Assembly: GCA_015698045.1 (NCBI GenBank)
Contig: BLAL01000044.1
Span: forward strand, 154,501-218,500
Direction: 5' to 3'
Length of the DNA stretch: 64,000 nucleotides
From: Rhizophagus clarus
Lineage: Eukaryota; Glomeromycota; Glomeromycetes; Glomerales; Glomeraceae
Every line of letters starts with the position of its first letter. Positions within the stretch are counted from its first letter, which is position 1. Below are positions 45,654 through 57,980 of this stretch, one piece after another. Position numbers and translations under genes: made by a program. The notes below the pieces were generated by a model, which did no database searches, was not told the origin of the DNA, and worked only from the letters and a program-made list of their open reading frames with translations.

Positions 45654-47482
45654 ATGATAAAGTTATATAAAATTATATTGACCTTGACGGTCTTGACTGT
45701 AGTAGTATCGAATATTTTGGTCAATGCACAAGGTAATTACCTAACCAAATATAATTATATCTTTTTTTTCGTTATTGTTTGCATTTTTTTTATTCTGGTT
45801 TAACTTAAAGGTTTGCCCTTCACTTTCACTACCAAAATTAAAATTTTACATCAGGTATCTTTCCCACTACCACTTCTACAACACTTAAACAACCGCCACC
45901 ACCACCTAAAACACCTGATCCACCACCTAAAACAACTCCACCTTTTCCTCCACCACCACCACCACCACCAAAAACAACTGAAACAACAACAACACCTCTA
46001 CTACCTCCTCCTCCTTTAACAACCGAACCTCCTCCCCCTCTTCCAAAAACAACTGATACAACGCCACCACAAATTACTCCTAAGCAACCACCTCCTCCTA
46101 TAACAACAGAAACGCTAATATTTACACCTACCCCTTCTCTTACAAGTGCTCCAGTTACACCTAGCCAAAATACACAATTATGTACCACATCTAAAGATTG
46201 TGATAACACAATGTTTTGTAATCAAGGAAAATGTCAACTTAGAGGATTATTAGGTTATAAATGCGTTAATAAAGATGGATGTTTAAATGAACTTATTTGC
46301 AACAATAAAGGTTTTTGTCAATATAAAAATAATGGACCGATAAAAAGTCATAGTTACGATGTTAAGAAAGCTGCTATAACAGGAGGAATTATCGTTGGCA
46401 TTTTTATTGCTAGTGGTTTTATATTTGTCGTTTATAGAGGTTTTAAAAAGAGAGAAGAACGCAAAGGTCGGGAACTTACATCTAGTATATATTCAACGGA
46501 TGGAACGGCGGAATTTGATCCAATTTATCCATTTTCAGAAAGATCAAATTCATTTTCAGGTAGTAAACCAACATCACCTTCACATGTTCCTACTACAAAT
46601 CATTATGATCCACTCCCCCCTGCTGGAAGTGGAGGTTTTGTGGGAGGACCAGGACCTCGACAAGGATATTATAATTATTATAATAATGATTATAATGGAG
46701 GTGGTTATATGAGACAAAATGAGAATGAAGTTACAAAACGTACGATAAATCTTCTTCAACAAACGCGTGGAAATGTTATGATTGCACCACATGCACCGCC
46801 ACATATACCACATGCACAACATGCACAACATCCACCACTTCCATCACATCCACCACATTTACAACAAAATTATAATTGGAATTATGGAGTTCCTGGAACA
46901 CAACCAGCTCCATCAGCACAACAACAATTAATGATGAATCAAGATGGATTATTTCCTGTCCCATCTATAAAAAGAAATGGTGGACTTATACCAAATAATA
47001 TGAATAAAGACATTAAAAAGAATTTAAACAATAAAAATAATAAAAATAATTTCCCTAGTTCATCTAATTCCTCTTATTCTACTGAAGAAAATACATCAAA
47101 ACGTAAGTTATCACCTAACGTAAATTCGAGTGATAAACAAAAAAAGACTCAAAATCTGAGAGACTTAAACTCAGTAGGTAGTACGACATCAAATACTTCA
47201 GAAAGTTCAATATATAACGTGGAATCTATCTACGATACTTATGCACGAGAGTCCATGTTTAAACCAAAAACTTTAGAAGCTAAATTATCACAAGAAGATT
47301 TATCAAAAAATAATACAACAATAAATCAGAATACTTCAAAACCTATTGGAAGATCTAGATCTCGAACATTTGGACATGCTGATGGTTCTAAACCATTACA
47401 ATCAATTAAATCATCTACCGTGGAAGAACAAAAAAATGTATCAAGAGGATTAAATGGAATTAATGAAAATGATGAAATTTAA
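45654..47482 (+). CDS. Single-pass membrane protein with Pro/Thr-rich ectodomain and paired Cys repeats
   Basis: Exons 45654-45732 and 45855-47482 give 568 residues. A signal peptide (MIKLYKIILTLTVLTVVVSN, about 25 residues) is encoded almost alone in exon 1. Residues 28-130 are a mucin-like Pro/Thr stalk (PPPPPKT, ETTTT, TTEPPPP). Residues 136-181 hold eight Cys in two similar units, C-x5-C-x5-C-x4/5-C with NQGKC and NNKGFC ends. A transmembrane helix spans about 199-222 (AAITGGIIVGIFIASGFIFV), followed by basic KKREERKGRE. The 345-residue cytoplasmic tail is low complexity (Gly/Tyr/Asn, His/Pro, Ser/Asn) with a Ser-rich end. The acceptor at 45854 was chosen because the alternative upstream one soon loses the frame. 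The layout recalls fungal sensor mucins, but no family is recognised. Confidence 0.8.
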
Positions 47483-47972
47483 TAAATATAACGATATTTA
47501 ACACAATATTAATTTCACTATCTCGTTTTTATTTTTAATAATAATATAATTAGAATTGAAAGATTTGGATTATTTGAGTTTGGACAAAGTCTAATTGAAT
47601 TCTTGTAATCAAATATCTCTTTAAATAATATCTAAATTATAATCTAATATAATAATTGGTCAATTGGTCGTTAAAGTCCAACCGTCCGTTAATCCAAAAG
47701 TCCATTACTGCGATTGCGATATAAAGTCCATTATAGACTTTACATTTATAAAAAATAATAAAGAAAAATATTTATTAAAAAGATTAAAATGAACAATTTT
47801 ATTGAAGTTTTATATCATAAATATTGAGAGTGTGTACCCAGCAGCATGCACTTAAAAATAATTGGCGATACTTTCAATGTCAATTCATGATATCGTTCTG
47901 AATAATATTACTTTGCCCTTTTAGCAAAGCATATAGATATAAGGCGCAGCAAAGTAATATACTTACCAATTA
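47483..47972. other. 3' flank of the membrane protein gene
   Basis: AT-rich sequence with short ttggtcaattggtcgttaaa-like repeats around 47650-47690. No gene. Confidence 0.4.
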
Positions 47973-48204
47973 CCGTATAGCGCTGCATATAACACCCCCG
48001 GTGTTATTCAAGGAAGCCAGCCTAGATTGAATAACACCCTCAAATATTGAGAGAAGGGAGGATAATACAATAATCGTTACTATTGGCGTATCAAACACGA
48101 TAAAAAGATCGCACTATTAATTATGAAAATTGAGCCATAAATTGCTTGTCAAAGAAAGGGGGGGGGGGCTATTCCAGGGGGGTACTATATGCAGCGTTAT
48201 ACGG
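47973..48204. mobile_element. 232-bp MITE of pogo family B
   Basis: Ends ccgtatagcgctgcatataa and the inverted ccgtataacgctgcatatag ending at 48204 are flanked by TA (47971-47972, 48205-48206). The ends and the following accccYggtgttattcaa match the 2.2-kb element at 27645-29829, so it is an internal deletion derivative. A G9 run occurs at about 48160-48168. It is the only clear transposon in the right-hand 24 kb. Confidence 0.88.
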
Positions 48205-49530
48205 TACGTTATATTATTTTCTTGGTGTGAACCGGAAGAAGATGAAATTCCTGAAAGGAAAGAAATGTTATTAATAATTTCTTAAGAACATATTTTATAA
48301 ATACTTGATCTTTAAATAGTCCGGATGATTAAATGATTTTTCTCAAAAAAAGCATTTTGAAAATCATAATCCGGGTGTAAAATTTAGCCGTACTTATTTA
48401 AAAGGAAATGAGCAGATTCCTTATCAAGTTTCTCAAAGAGCTAATGCTAAGACATAAACTATTTAGTAACGTTTAAAAAGAACTCAAAAATATTTAGGTG
48501 GATCATTTAAAAGTAATTTTTTGCATGACCCATTTTTTAGGTAACCCGAGAAATCTTTTTTTTTATATAATGTGATGTCCAACGGAAAATCTAGAATTAA
48601 ATAGTGCAGCCAATTACAAAACTGGAACATCGTTATAACTTATAACCGATAACCGATTACCGATTACAGGATAACTCTTATGAAACAAGGGACCATTCTG
48701 AACGTTACACTATAAATAATATGGTTCACAAACGTTTTGCCAACAGTTTGTTTCACCATCATAAAATTTTGATCTCGGCAACTTTATAATCAATCCATCT
48801 GGAAATCTGGAAAAAAATTAAAAAAAAAAAAACTTTAGATTTCAAATACACAGATTAATAAAAAATTGAGTATATTAAAAAAAAAAAAAAATTATTTAGA
48901 AAAAAATTTTTTTTTTTTTTTTGCCAATTAGCATGAAATGATTGTTGTTGAAACGAATGTCAATTTATTTTATGTTATTAACAATTTTGTCGAGATTTTG
49001 GCCATAGTAAATTAATACAACAAAGATTACGATTCAGGAAATATAATTCTCATTCTGGGTTGAATGGCCCACATTGTTAACATTGTAAATGTATATCATG
49101 CATAATATATAATATAGATGTGTCATGTGTGTACTGTTACATTTCGTCATTTGATTAATTATTTTAAATAATTTATGAAAAAAGGTTTTTCTTTGAGAAG
49201 ATTAAAAGGTAAAAGATATGTATGTATTTAGTAATAAGGTCTCATTTCAAGCTTTTATCTATTATCATCGATATTCCCAATTTGGCACCATTCATTTATA
49301 GTTGGTGTTACTGTAATTTTAATTTGCGCTTACCCTTACTGTAAATTTCATTCTCTGGACCTACCATATTTTAACTTCCAATTTAAAGTTTTTTACTGTA
49401 ACTCTTTTTTTTTTTTTTTATTGCAACAATAAACAATAGTTAATTTATATTATGTAGAACAATGATATTGGTTTAAAGTTTTTACTGCAATAAAGAGGGT
49501 ACATCATGAAAATAACCGGATATTGAAGTT
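48205..49530. other. Intergenic region upstream of the P450 gene
   Basis: No gene is recognised. At 48640-48665 short ataaccgat repeats occur, and long A/T runs lie at 48822-48922. The 49300-49500 stretch (gtttttactg recurring) is probably promoter-distal. Confidence 0.4.
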
Positions 49531-49531
49531 A

Positions 49532-49539
49532 TATAAATA
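49532..49539 (+). promoter_or_regulatory. TATA-box candidate of the P450 gene
   Basis: tataaata lies 43-50 bp upstream of the ATG at 49582, leaving room for a very short leader. Position-based inference. Confidence 0.45.
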
Positions 49540-49581
49540 AGCGTAAGGAAATATCCTTCTGCACTCTAAGAAATTACAAAA

Positions 49582-51756
49582 ATGATCTCCATCATTGGTG
49601 GATTAATTACGATTCTTATCGGTTTCATTTGGTTTAGGACATTACGGAAATCATCACTCGTAAATTATTTTTGTTCTTTTTTCTTTTTTATTATGTCTTA
49701 ATGATAATTTATTATTTTAAAATTCCAACCAACTGTCTTTTATCTAATAGAATGAACCGCCACTTGTTCCGTACAAGTATCCTTTAATTGGTCATACTTT
49801 TGAATATTATAAAGACGTTCCAGGTTTTCTAAAAAAATGTCAAGAAGAGGTATAGATATATTTTTCGTCCATTTGTATTTTTGTGCATTCTTTTTTTAAT
49901 CTTTTATTGCTTTTTTTTAATCATAGTATGGTGAAATTTTTTCACTTTATATCTGGGGATGCATCCAAACTTACGTTGGAAATGACATATATAGTGATGT
50001 CTTCAAAAAACACCAAGAATTTAATTTTCAAGATGCTTTTAGTGAAATATTTCCAATAGATGATTTTCTTAATCGTCCTCCACTTTTTTTTAAACCTGTA
50101 ATCAATCATGTAAAAGAATTTTTTCAAGATATGAGTAGGTTTAACGAATTAATGCAAAAAGAACTTATTATATCATTCAATGAATTAATTGGTAATGGAA
50201 AAGGTAAGATATATATATATATATATATATATTATAAAAAATATTCATAAATTATTATAACTAATATAAATTTATTTTTTTAGTGGTTCAACCTCTTTTA
50301 CCAATACTCCAACATATAATTGCAAGACCAATCGCAGCTACAATAGTTGGTAAAGTAAGTATTATTAATTAAGTTTTTATTTCATGTCTTATAAATGTAT
50401 ATTTTTTAATTGGTTTTCTTTTTTAGGATTTTTGTGTTGATAAAGAATTACTTGACACGTTCTCAAATCTAACGGCTGAGTTGGGTCCATGGTTATCAGT
50501 CCCTCCCCTTCTCAATTTTATTTATTTTGGCCTACATAGGAGATACATATCGTAAGTAAATAATTTTCTTCTTCTTTTTTTTAAAAAAAATTGTAAATTA
50601 TTGATTTTAACTTTCCAATCATTTTTTAATCTAGATGTAAATTTCGCTATCTTAATAATCCAATAAAAATTCATCGAAAAACTATTATTTCAAAAATTAC
50701 TCCTGTTATCGAGCAACGTATAGCTGATCAAAAAAAATTTGGAGATTCTTGGGAACGTCCGGTAAATATATCTACTATTTTTTTGGTTCACAGTGGATTG
50801 ATTTATTAATTTTTTATTGTTTTAGGATGACGTCATGCAAGATTTAATGGAAAAATCTGTTCAAGAACTTAACGTTGTTGACATCTCCTATGTCACGGAT
50901 TTTATTATATGTTTCATTTTTGCCAGCGTACACAACACTTCTGTAACACTTGGTCAATGCATAAGTGGTATATATATAACTCTTTTTTTTTTATTATTAT
51001 TATTTATTTATTTACTTATTATTTTAAATTAAATTATATATTATGTTTCTTTAGAGTATTTAAATAACCCTGAATACCAAAAAGACTTGTTAGAAGAAGC
51101 AGAAAAGATTCATGACGAGGATAAAAAATTATCACCTGATGCAACCAATAAAATGGTAAAATTAGATCATTTTATTAAAGAAACGTTGAGACTAAACAGA
51201 CATGATGGTAAGAAATAATTTATTATTTTTCTTTTATTAACAAATGTAACATACCAATAAATTGTTGTTTGTTTAGTATCATTACCTCATAAAAATTTGT
51301 CTGAGGTATTTACCTTTACAAATGGTTATCAAATTCCAAAAGGTAAAATATTTTATTTTTGTTTTATTTTGAATCGTGAATTATATGAAATACTTATTAC
51401 AATCAATGTTTCTAGGTCGTATCGTTCAAGTAGTTACCCGACATATTCACCATAATTCGACAACCTATGGACCAAATCCTGAAAAGTTTAACCCAGATCA
51501 TCATGTAAAATCTCCTGCTACTCGTCCTGAACGTAATTTCCTTGCTTTTGGAATGGGTAAAAATGCATGTCCTGGTAGATATTTTGCGATTAATGAAGTT
51601 AAATTATCAATGCATTATATATTATTAAATTATAATGTTAGAAATGCAAGTGGTAAATACATAGAACAGAAAAGGAAGGGAGAAAATGTTTTGGTATCTG
51701 ATGAAGCATTTATTTTTGAAAGAAAAGATAAGACTCCATATACACATGAATTCTAA
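49582..51756 (+). CDS. Cytochrome P450 monooxygenase, 10 exons
   Basis: Exons 49582-49659, 49751-49849, 49927-50203, 50284-50354, 50427-50551, 50635-50761, 50826-50967, 51055-51207, 51277-51342 and 51416-51756 give 492 residues in one frame. A hydrophobic N-terminal anchor (MISIIGGLITILIGFIWF) points to the endoplasmic reticulum. PPLVPYKYPLIGHTFEY is the proline-rich hinge. The I-helix contains FIFASVHNTSVTLGQ (AxxxxT type), the K-helix has ETLR (E349, R352), and FGMGKNACPGRYFA holds the heme thiolate Cys431. It needs a P450 reductase and NADPH; the substrate cannot be told. The family resembles the expanded CYP group with ASxHxTS I-helices in Glomeromycotina. All ten junctions are GT-AG. Confidence 0.93.
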
Positions 51757-52629
51757 ATATTTATACTATTATATATATTTATATATATATTTTACAGAAT
51801 TATATTAAATATTTTATGAACATTACTATATATTATTAAAATGAAATATCAAAATACCAATAATACCAATAAAATATATTTATATAAATTTTTTGTGGCC
51901 AAGTTGTGATGCTAATATTACTAAACTATGCGTACTATATCACACTCAGAAAAAAAATTTGGAAATCATTATTGTAAAAACAGAATGAAAAGTTAACAAA
52001 TAGAGTAAATGCATATTATAGTTTATTACTAAAAGACAATATGAAATTGTTTATTTACAAAATATCTATCATACTAAATTCCTATTAGTAAATAAAATTT
52101 GTCAATGGTAAAATTGAATATATTGTTTTCCCTGTGAAGCTATAATTAATCTGTAAATCCATTTGTTTTCCAAATCCTTATTTTAGATTTTAGGCTCGCA
52201 CAAATAGTCTTTTTTTCGGTGGATCAAATTTAGTTGTTATTTGTTTTTTTGCCGATAATTATAAAGAGATCACGTGGAGAACTGCATTTCCAAATAATGA
52301 ATATTTGAAATAATTAATTAATTTATACTATAACAGGTTGATTTAATCATTTGGCTTAGCCATAGTGATCAACACAAAGAACACAAAGAAACGAGAACGG
52401 CTTATGGTATAAATAGGTTTTACGCCCCTTTTTAGTCATGAATACTTTTCTCTCGTCCTCTTTCTTGCTTTCAGATTTTTAAAGTTTTGAAATATTCTAT
52501 TTCTCCATTCAAATTAGATTTGTTTGATAAATACAAGTGGACGTTAGCTATCATTTTTTTCGATTTAGATGATTTTTAATGAAAACCAATTATTATATGA
52601 AATTTAATCATATTCTATAATTGAACGAA
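51757..52629. other. Intergenic region with TATA-box candidate at 52408-52415
   Basis: AT-rich. tataaata at 52408-52415 is 215 bp before the next ATG, followed by a C/T-rich stretch (52440-52480, ctctcgtcctctttcttgct) of the kind found at fungal start sites, so a leader near 170 nt is plausible. No gene otherwise. Confidence 0.4.
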
Positions 52630-53251
52630 ATGAAATTCTTTTTATTGACAACTCTTACATTCTTCGCTCTAATCTTATGTATTGCATCATTACCTCAAAC
52701 ACCTGATTTTGGAGTTTCTCCAACGATTTTTGTAAAATTATCTGGTACTGCTGACCGTGATAAAGAACCTACAATACAGATTTTCCCTCTCAATTCAGAT
52801 TTGAAAGTTAAATGGACAAGTGTAGGAATAAAAGATAATCGTTAGTTGTGGCACATTTAACTTTATTTTGAATAAAAAAAAAAAAAAATTAATTATAAAC
52901 TTATTTTATCGAATTTTTTTTTTTTTTTTTTAGCTGCCGTATTGATACAAGTTTATTATATATACCCAACTCTCCCTAAGCCAATTTACCTTCCAATATT
53001 GAAAAAACCAAAGGTAATTAATACATATTATTTAAAAACAGTTTCTAAATTTATAAATGTTATTTTAACACTGATATTGATTTAATTATTAAAAGGAAAC
53101 ATATTTAAATGAAAATTCATTTACATTAAAACTTGATTCAAATTTATTTGAAGCTAACGAAAAATTTTATAAAGTAACTATTTCTTTGAAAGATGACGAA
53201 GAAGTTGTCGGTACTTCTAAATCTTTTGGTGTTTGTAATAAATGCAAATAA
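52630..53251 (+). CDS. Small secreted protein, 3 exons
   Basis: Exons 52630-52840, 52934-53013 and 53096-53251 give 148 residues. The ATG at 52630 starts a classic signal peptide (MKFFLLTTLTFFALILCIAS), with cleavage likely before LPQTPDF. The mature part (about 128 residues) has beta-strand character (PTIQIFPLNSDLKVKWTSVG, AVLIQVYYIYPTLPKP, FYKVTISLKDDEEVVGTSKS) and only two Cys, at the very end (VCNKCK). The strand pattern is reminiscent of the Ig-like Kre9/Knh1-type cell wall proteins such as the one encoded at 63007-63602, but the similarity is weak. It is presumably extracellular. A role as effector cannot be judged from sequence. Confidence 0.75.
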
Positions 53252-55006
53252 TTTAATTTTTTTTTAACGCAAGAATTTCTTTGAGAGTTAAAATGTCACA
53301 TATAGTAGTAATGATTTGTTAAAAGTAATTATGAATTTATAATAATTAATTAAGAATTAATAATATCATGTCGCGTCGGAGTTATCGGAGATTATATCAG
53401 ATATTGTCAAATGTCCAAAAAGCCAAAGAGTAGCTAATGTATGACGTATGTACACCTATAAAAACATTAACGAAATAAATATCCACAAAAAATATAATTA
53501 TTAAGATTATTAAATTTTGTTTATTATACGGTTATCAGATTAGATTTTTATTTATCTTATCAAATAAGTGTTTCTCAGTCAGCTCGTTTCGACATATTTA
53601 TCTGCACGTAATTAGTGATAGTATGTCTAGTATTTATGAACGATTTATTTATAAAGAAACCGATCTTAATTAGTGAAAAAAGGTATAAAATGTTTAATTG
53701 AAGAAATTGAGAAAATATGAATGTTCGGTTATGGTTCATTAGTTAAAAAACTGGAATTTATCGGGGTTTCAACTTTTATGTTAGAAGAAATCCTGTGATT
53801 TATGAACTTGACCTATCTGAGTAATTCCGGATAAAATTGCTCATCGATGTTTTCTTTTTTTTTAAATAATTTATCACAAATTGTGCGATATTAGAATAAC
53901 TTTATTGATAGAAGAAATTCTAATGAACTTAATCATACGAAGATCCAGAAATTGACTCGGTTATTTCTTGAATTTACAGTTGAAGAAGCAAAACTGGTTG
54001 ATATTTCTTTACTTCAGCTTTCGATGGTTGATGCACAATTTGACCAAACCGATTTTAAAGATGGAAGAACTTCTTTTCCGAGACTCAAATGAAAGATTTA
54101 ACTATTTTATCATTCTTTGTAACGAAAAAAAAAAATCATTTATGAAGTACCCATTTATATGAACAACGCTCAATAATCTTCGCGTGTTTCATTGTTTTAT
54201 TACCAAAGAATATCAAGCAATAAACCGTGAAAATCAGAGTATTATTGTTTGAAACAATTTCTTCCTTTTCACAGTTTCTTCCAAGGAAATTGTAAATGTA
54301 TTAAAAAATTATTCTCATATCATATAAAATTACAAGAATTGATTCTATATAGTAGTCTTCCATACTTGGAAAAATAGTTCCTTCTAGTTATAATAATATC
54401 ATCGTAAGAATGATCGTAATCTATTAACGGCGACTTTATTAAGGGAACTTTCTTGAATGATATTCTCTTGCAATTGAATAATATAGTACGAGGGAAAGTA
54501 TGACGGAAGGCACAGGAACGTTATTTCAAATTAATTGATTCTTGTAAATTATTTTCATATGTATTGTATCTTGAGATCTAAATATGATAATTCAAGCTTT
54601 TGACAATCTAATCCGAGTTTTTGATGCAGAATATTTTGTCGTCGGATTAATTTGTATGCACCAAATATCAAACTTTATTTTGTTAGTGTTGAAAAATACT
54701 TTCATTTATTTAAATTTAACAAATAAATATAGTCTGTAAGAACATAAAACTATCAAAATTTCAACAATCATCTAATATAAAATAAAATCTTTCTTCAATC
54801 AAACCATATTGTAGTCATGAAATTTATGCTAATAAAGAGAAAAAAGTAATTGCGTTATTATACTATGAATAACAAAAAGTTATATTACGCAACTCATTAT
54901 ACCTGTTAAGGATACAGTAAGTGGATCCTAATATCATAATTTTATATAAAAGGAATAAAGAATACTTAATTAAAAGATTATTTTAACATTTTAAGATAAT
55001 ATTAAA
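53252..55006. other. 1.75-kb intergenic region
   Basis: Contains the 3' flanks of two convergent genes. A small open frame at 53968-54162 has no ATG context or homology that supports it. No repeats with ends are visible. Confidence 0.4.
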
Positions 55007-57980
55007 TTAATTTACCAATCCATTTCGGATTTCAGTAGCTGTTGGGAATTTGCCGAGCCTCAACTATTTTAAAATATTGAAAATATGTTAAATGTTATTT
55101 GTACATTGTACATATGATGCAATATAAAATTTAAATTAAATCCATACCAATTCAGAACAATGAGATACAATAGGGTCTAAGGAGACTGAAGCAACTGCTA
55201 CAATTTTATCACCGCCTATTTATTAAAGAATGAAATAAGCAAATATCCTTCCATAATTAAAGTCAATCAAATGATTAATTAAAAAGTAATACAAACGTGC
55301 GTAGAAGGCAGCAAATTTAATTTCTTCTAAACTTCCTTGCACAATAACATCATCAAAACTACTAGCATATCCGCAATAACGCAATCCTTTACTAAGTTGA
55401 TTACTCCAAAAATAAGGAATCCTTTTAAATGGAGTTATTTTTTTGGTAGTTATAGCATCAGCTGCTGCTCTTCCTGTATTTTCTGCGAATGACTAAGATA
55501 TTTATGGTTATTGTTAGCTTATAAAATTATAGATACTTTGAATTTACGCTAAGTCATTTACCCAATGTTCAATTCTAAGGGTTTCGCTAGTCTCAAAGTA
55601 ATGAAATCTAGCGATATCTCCTATAAATAAAACAACGTAATAAATTATTCATGTTTTATCAAAGAAAAACTAATATAAATTATATTTACCAATTGCATAA
55701 ACATCTTCAAGTCCTTCAACTTTGAAATCCTCAGTAACCTTTATACTACCATCTCTCTCTAATGTAAATCCAGGCGTATTTTTCAGAAATTCCTGATTAG
55801 AATAGAATTTTATAAATAACATGTAGTATATTGTGATTATCAGTTTATAAAAAAGTGAGATTCACCGTTGATGGTACAACTCCAGCTCCAACTACTATTA
55901 CATCAGCTTTAATTTTAGTTCCATCCTGTAAAGTTACTGCACCAACTATACTAGAATCAATTTCTATAATAAACAATAAAAATTAGAATTGATCAATAAA
56001 TAATAAAATATACTGTAAATATTACTTACCAGATGGTTCAATTCCTTTAACCACAGCTTGCATATAAAATTTAACTCCTTCATTTTCATGTAGTTTTTGA
56101 AACACAGTTCCAATTTTTTCTCCAAGTACTCTTTCAAATGGTACCTAATTAATTGAAATATGTAAATTAGATCCACCATTTTCATATTTGCAATAAATAT
56201 AAATATAAAGACCTTCTCCATGCCAATTACAGACACGTTAGCCTTTTTAGCTGAAATTGAGGAAACTTCCAGTCCAATAAAAGAAGATCCAATGATTACA
56301 AGATTCTTCTTCTCATCACCAACAACGGCTATTGAATTAAGAAACATATTTGTTATAATAATAGTCATCACATAATTGTTGTTTAAATTTTATGTACCAT
56401 TTTCAATGTTTTTATAATCATCATAAGTGCGCAGATAATAAACATTTTTAAGATCGATTCCCGGAATCGGAATTGTCCTTGGCTATAAACAAGACCCATT
56501 TAAAGATTATATTAAAGGGAGTTCGATAAAAATAAAATAAAATAATTTCCATCAACGTAATTAGCTTACATGAGCGCCAGTCGCGATAATCAAACTAGCA
56601 TATTTCAATTTTTCACCATTATCAAGAGTAACAGTTTTTGATGTTGGATCCACTTCTGTTACAGACTATAAAAAAAAAAAAAAAAACAAAAAATGGTAAA
56701 TCAAGCAAATATATGTTTGGAACATTCTAAATATAAACAAGTACTACAATAGAACAATAAAATATTTACGGTTCCCAATTTAAGCGTAATAAATAGGTCA
56801 TCGTAAAATTCTTTTTTTCTTAAAGTTATCTTATCAATACTAAAACCAAAGCTTTTAGAAAGTTTTGGTCTGATAAACAAATAAAGAAATTACAAATCGA
56901 GTTAGTTAAAAAATGTTGAATAAAATTTAATTAATTTTGATCACTAACCTATCAATAGGCAAGTAAGATTCGCGGCTCACAAGAATGATTTTTCCACCAT
57001 ATCCATTCTAATATCAATATCATAATTAAAATCAATAAAATTAAGAATAGTTGAATAAATTTATCCGAGATATACCTCACGAAGTTTTTCCGCGGCAGTA
57101 TTACCACCAGCACCGCTACCAATAATTACTACTACATCATCTTCGTTAAATGGAGATGGATTAACCTTACATTTAGGAGGACGTCTTCCACTTTTCAACG
57201 CTTATATAATATGAGGTAATTAGCTATGACGGATGGTATTGAAAATATATAAAATAATTTTGTACTTAAATATTTATTACATTACCTGCTTCATCAACTT
57301 CCACATAAATATCATCATCTTTAATAGTAACCTAATCATGGTGAAATTTTGAAATTCGTAAGAAATAAGTTAACTTAATTAATAATGTAATTTATTATTT
57401 TTACCTTAAACGTTTGAAGATTATCCAATCCGGGAGAATCCTCTTATTATAATGAAAAAGTTTAAATAGACAAAATTGATACGGAAAGATTATAATCTTC
57501 TGATTAATTTCATTAAGATTCTTACCAATATCTCCGGTTTTGACGTCGAAACAAGCTCCATGCCAAGGACTAAATTAAAGGTTCTTAATAATTGTTAACT
57601 AAAAAAAAAAAAATAATAAATACAATATATAAATTAACATACCAAATGACACGTCCTTCACTTGAAAAGGCGCCTTTAACAAGAGGTGCCTAAATTTAAT
57701 TTGCGAAATTAAGTCCTTGATATTTAGCCGAGAAAGAGGGTAGTATTTTGTTAGGATTCTTTAAAACTTACTCCATAATGAGTGCACTTGTGAGAAGTAG
57801 CGTAAATTTGACCACCTGCTTTTGAAAGAAGTACCTTGGAGTTGTTACCAACAGTAACTTCTTTCCTAGAAAATTTGGATGAATATTAGGGAATATTCGG
57901 GAAAAGGAAAACGAAATTTAATGTTATTACATTTGTCCGTCTTTAAGCTCGGAAGCTTTACCGGCGTTATATTCAACCAT
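55007..57980 (-). CDS. Rieske-type AIF-like FAD/NAD(P)H oxidoreductase (AIFM3-like), 19 exons
   Basis: Nineteen small exons on the minus strand (57980-57931 first, 55063-55007 last) give about 531 residues. The N-terminus is a Rieske [2Fe-2S] domain: [11 protein letters not shown] and VICPWHGACF supply C44, H46, C64, H67. Then an FAD motif [20 protein letters not shown] (G134-G139), [18 protein letters not shown], an NAD motif [43 protein letters not shown], and a reductase C-terminal domain ([33 protein letters not shown]). AIFM3-type enzymes move electrons from NAD(P)H through FAD and the cluster. No mitochondrial presequence precedes the Rieske domain. In exon 9 (56869-56771) I count one base fewer than the conserved frame needs, in an A run near 56812-56820, so a frameshift or a miscounted homopolymer must be considered. 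Confidence 0.88.

Noticed and set aside
45838..46209. Gly/Val-rich minus-strand open frame
   Set aside because: It is the antisense shadow of the Pro/Thr-rich stalk; the plus strand has signal peptide, Cys modules, transmembrane helix and proper splice sites.
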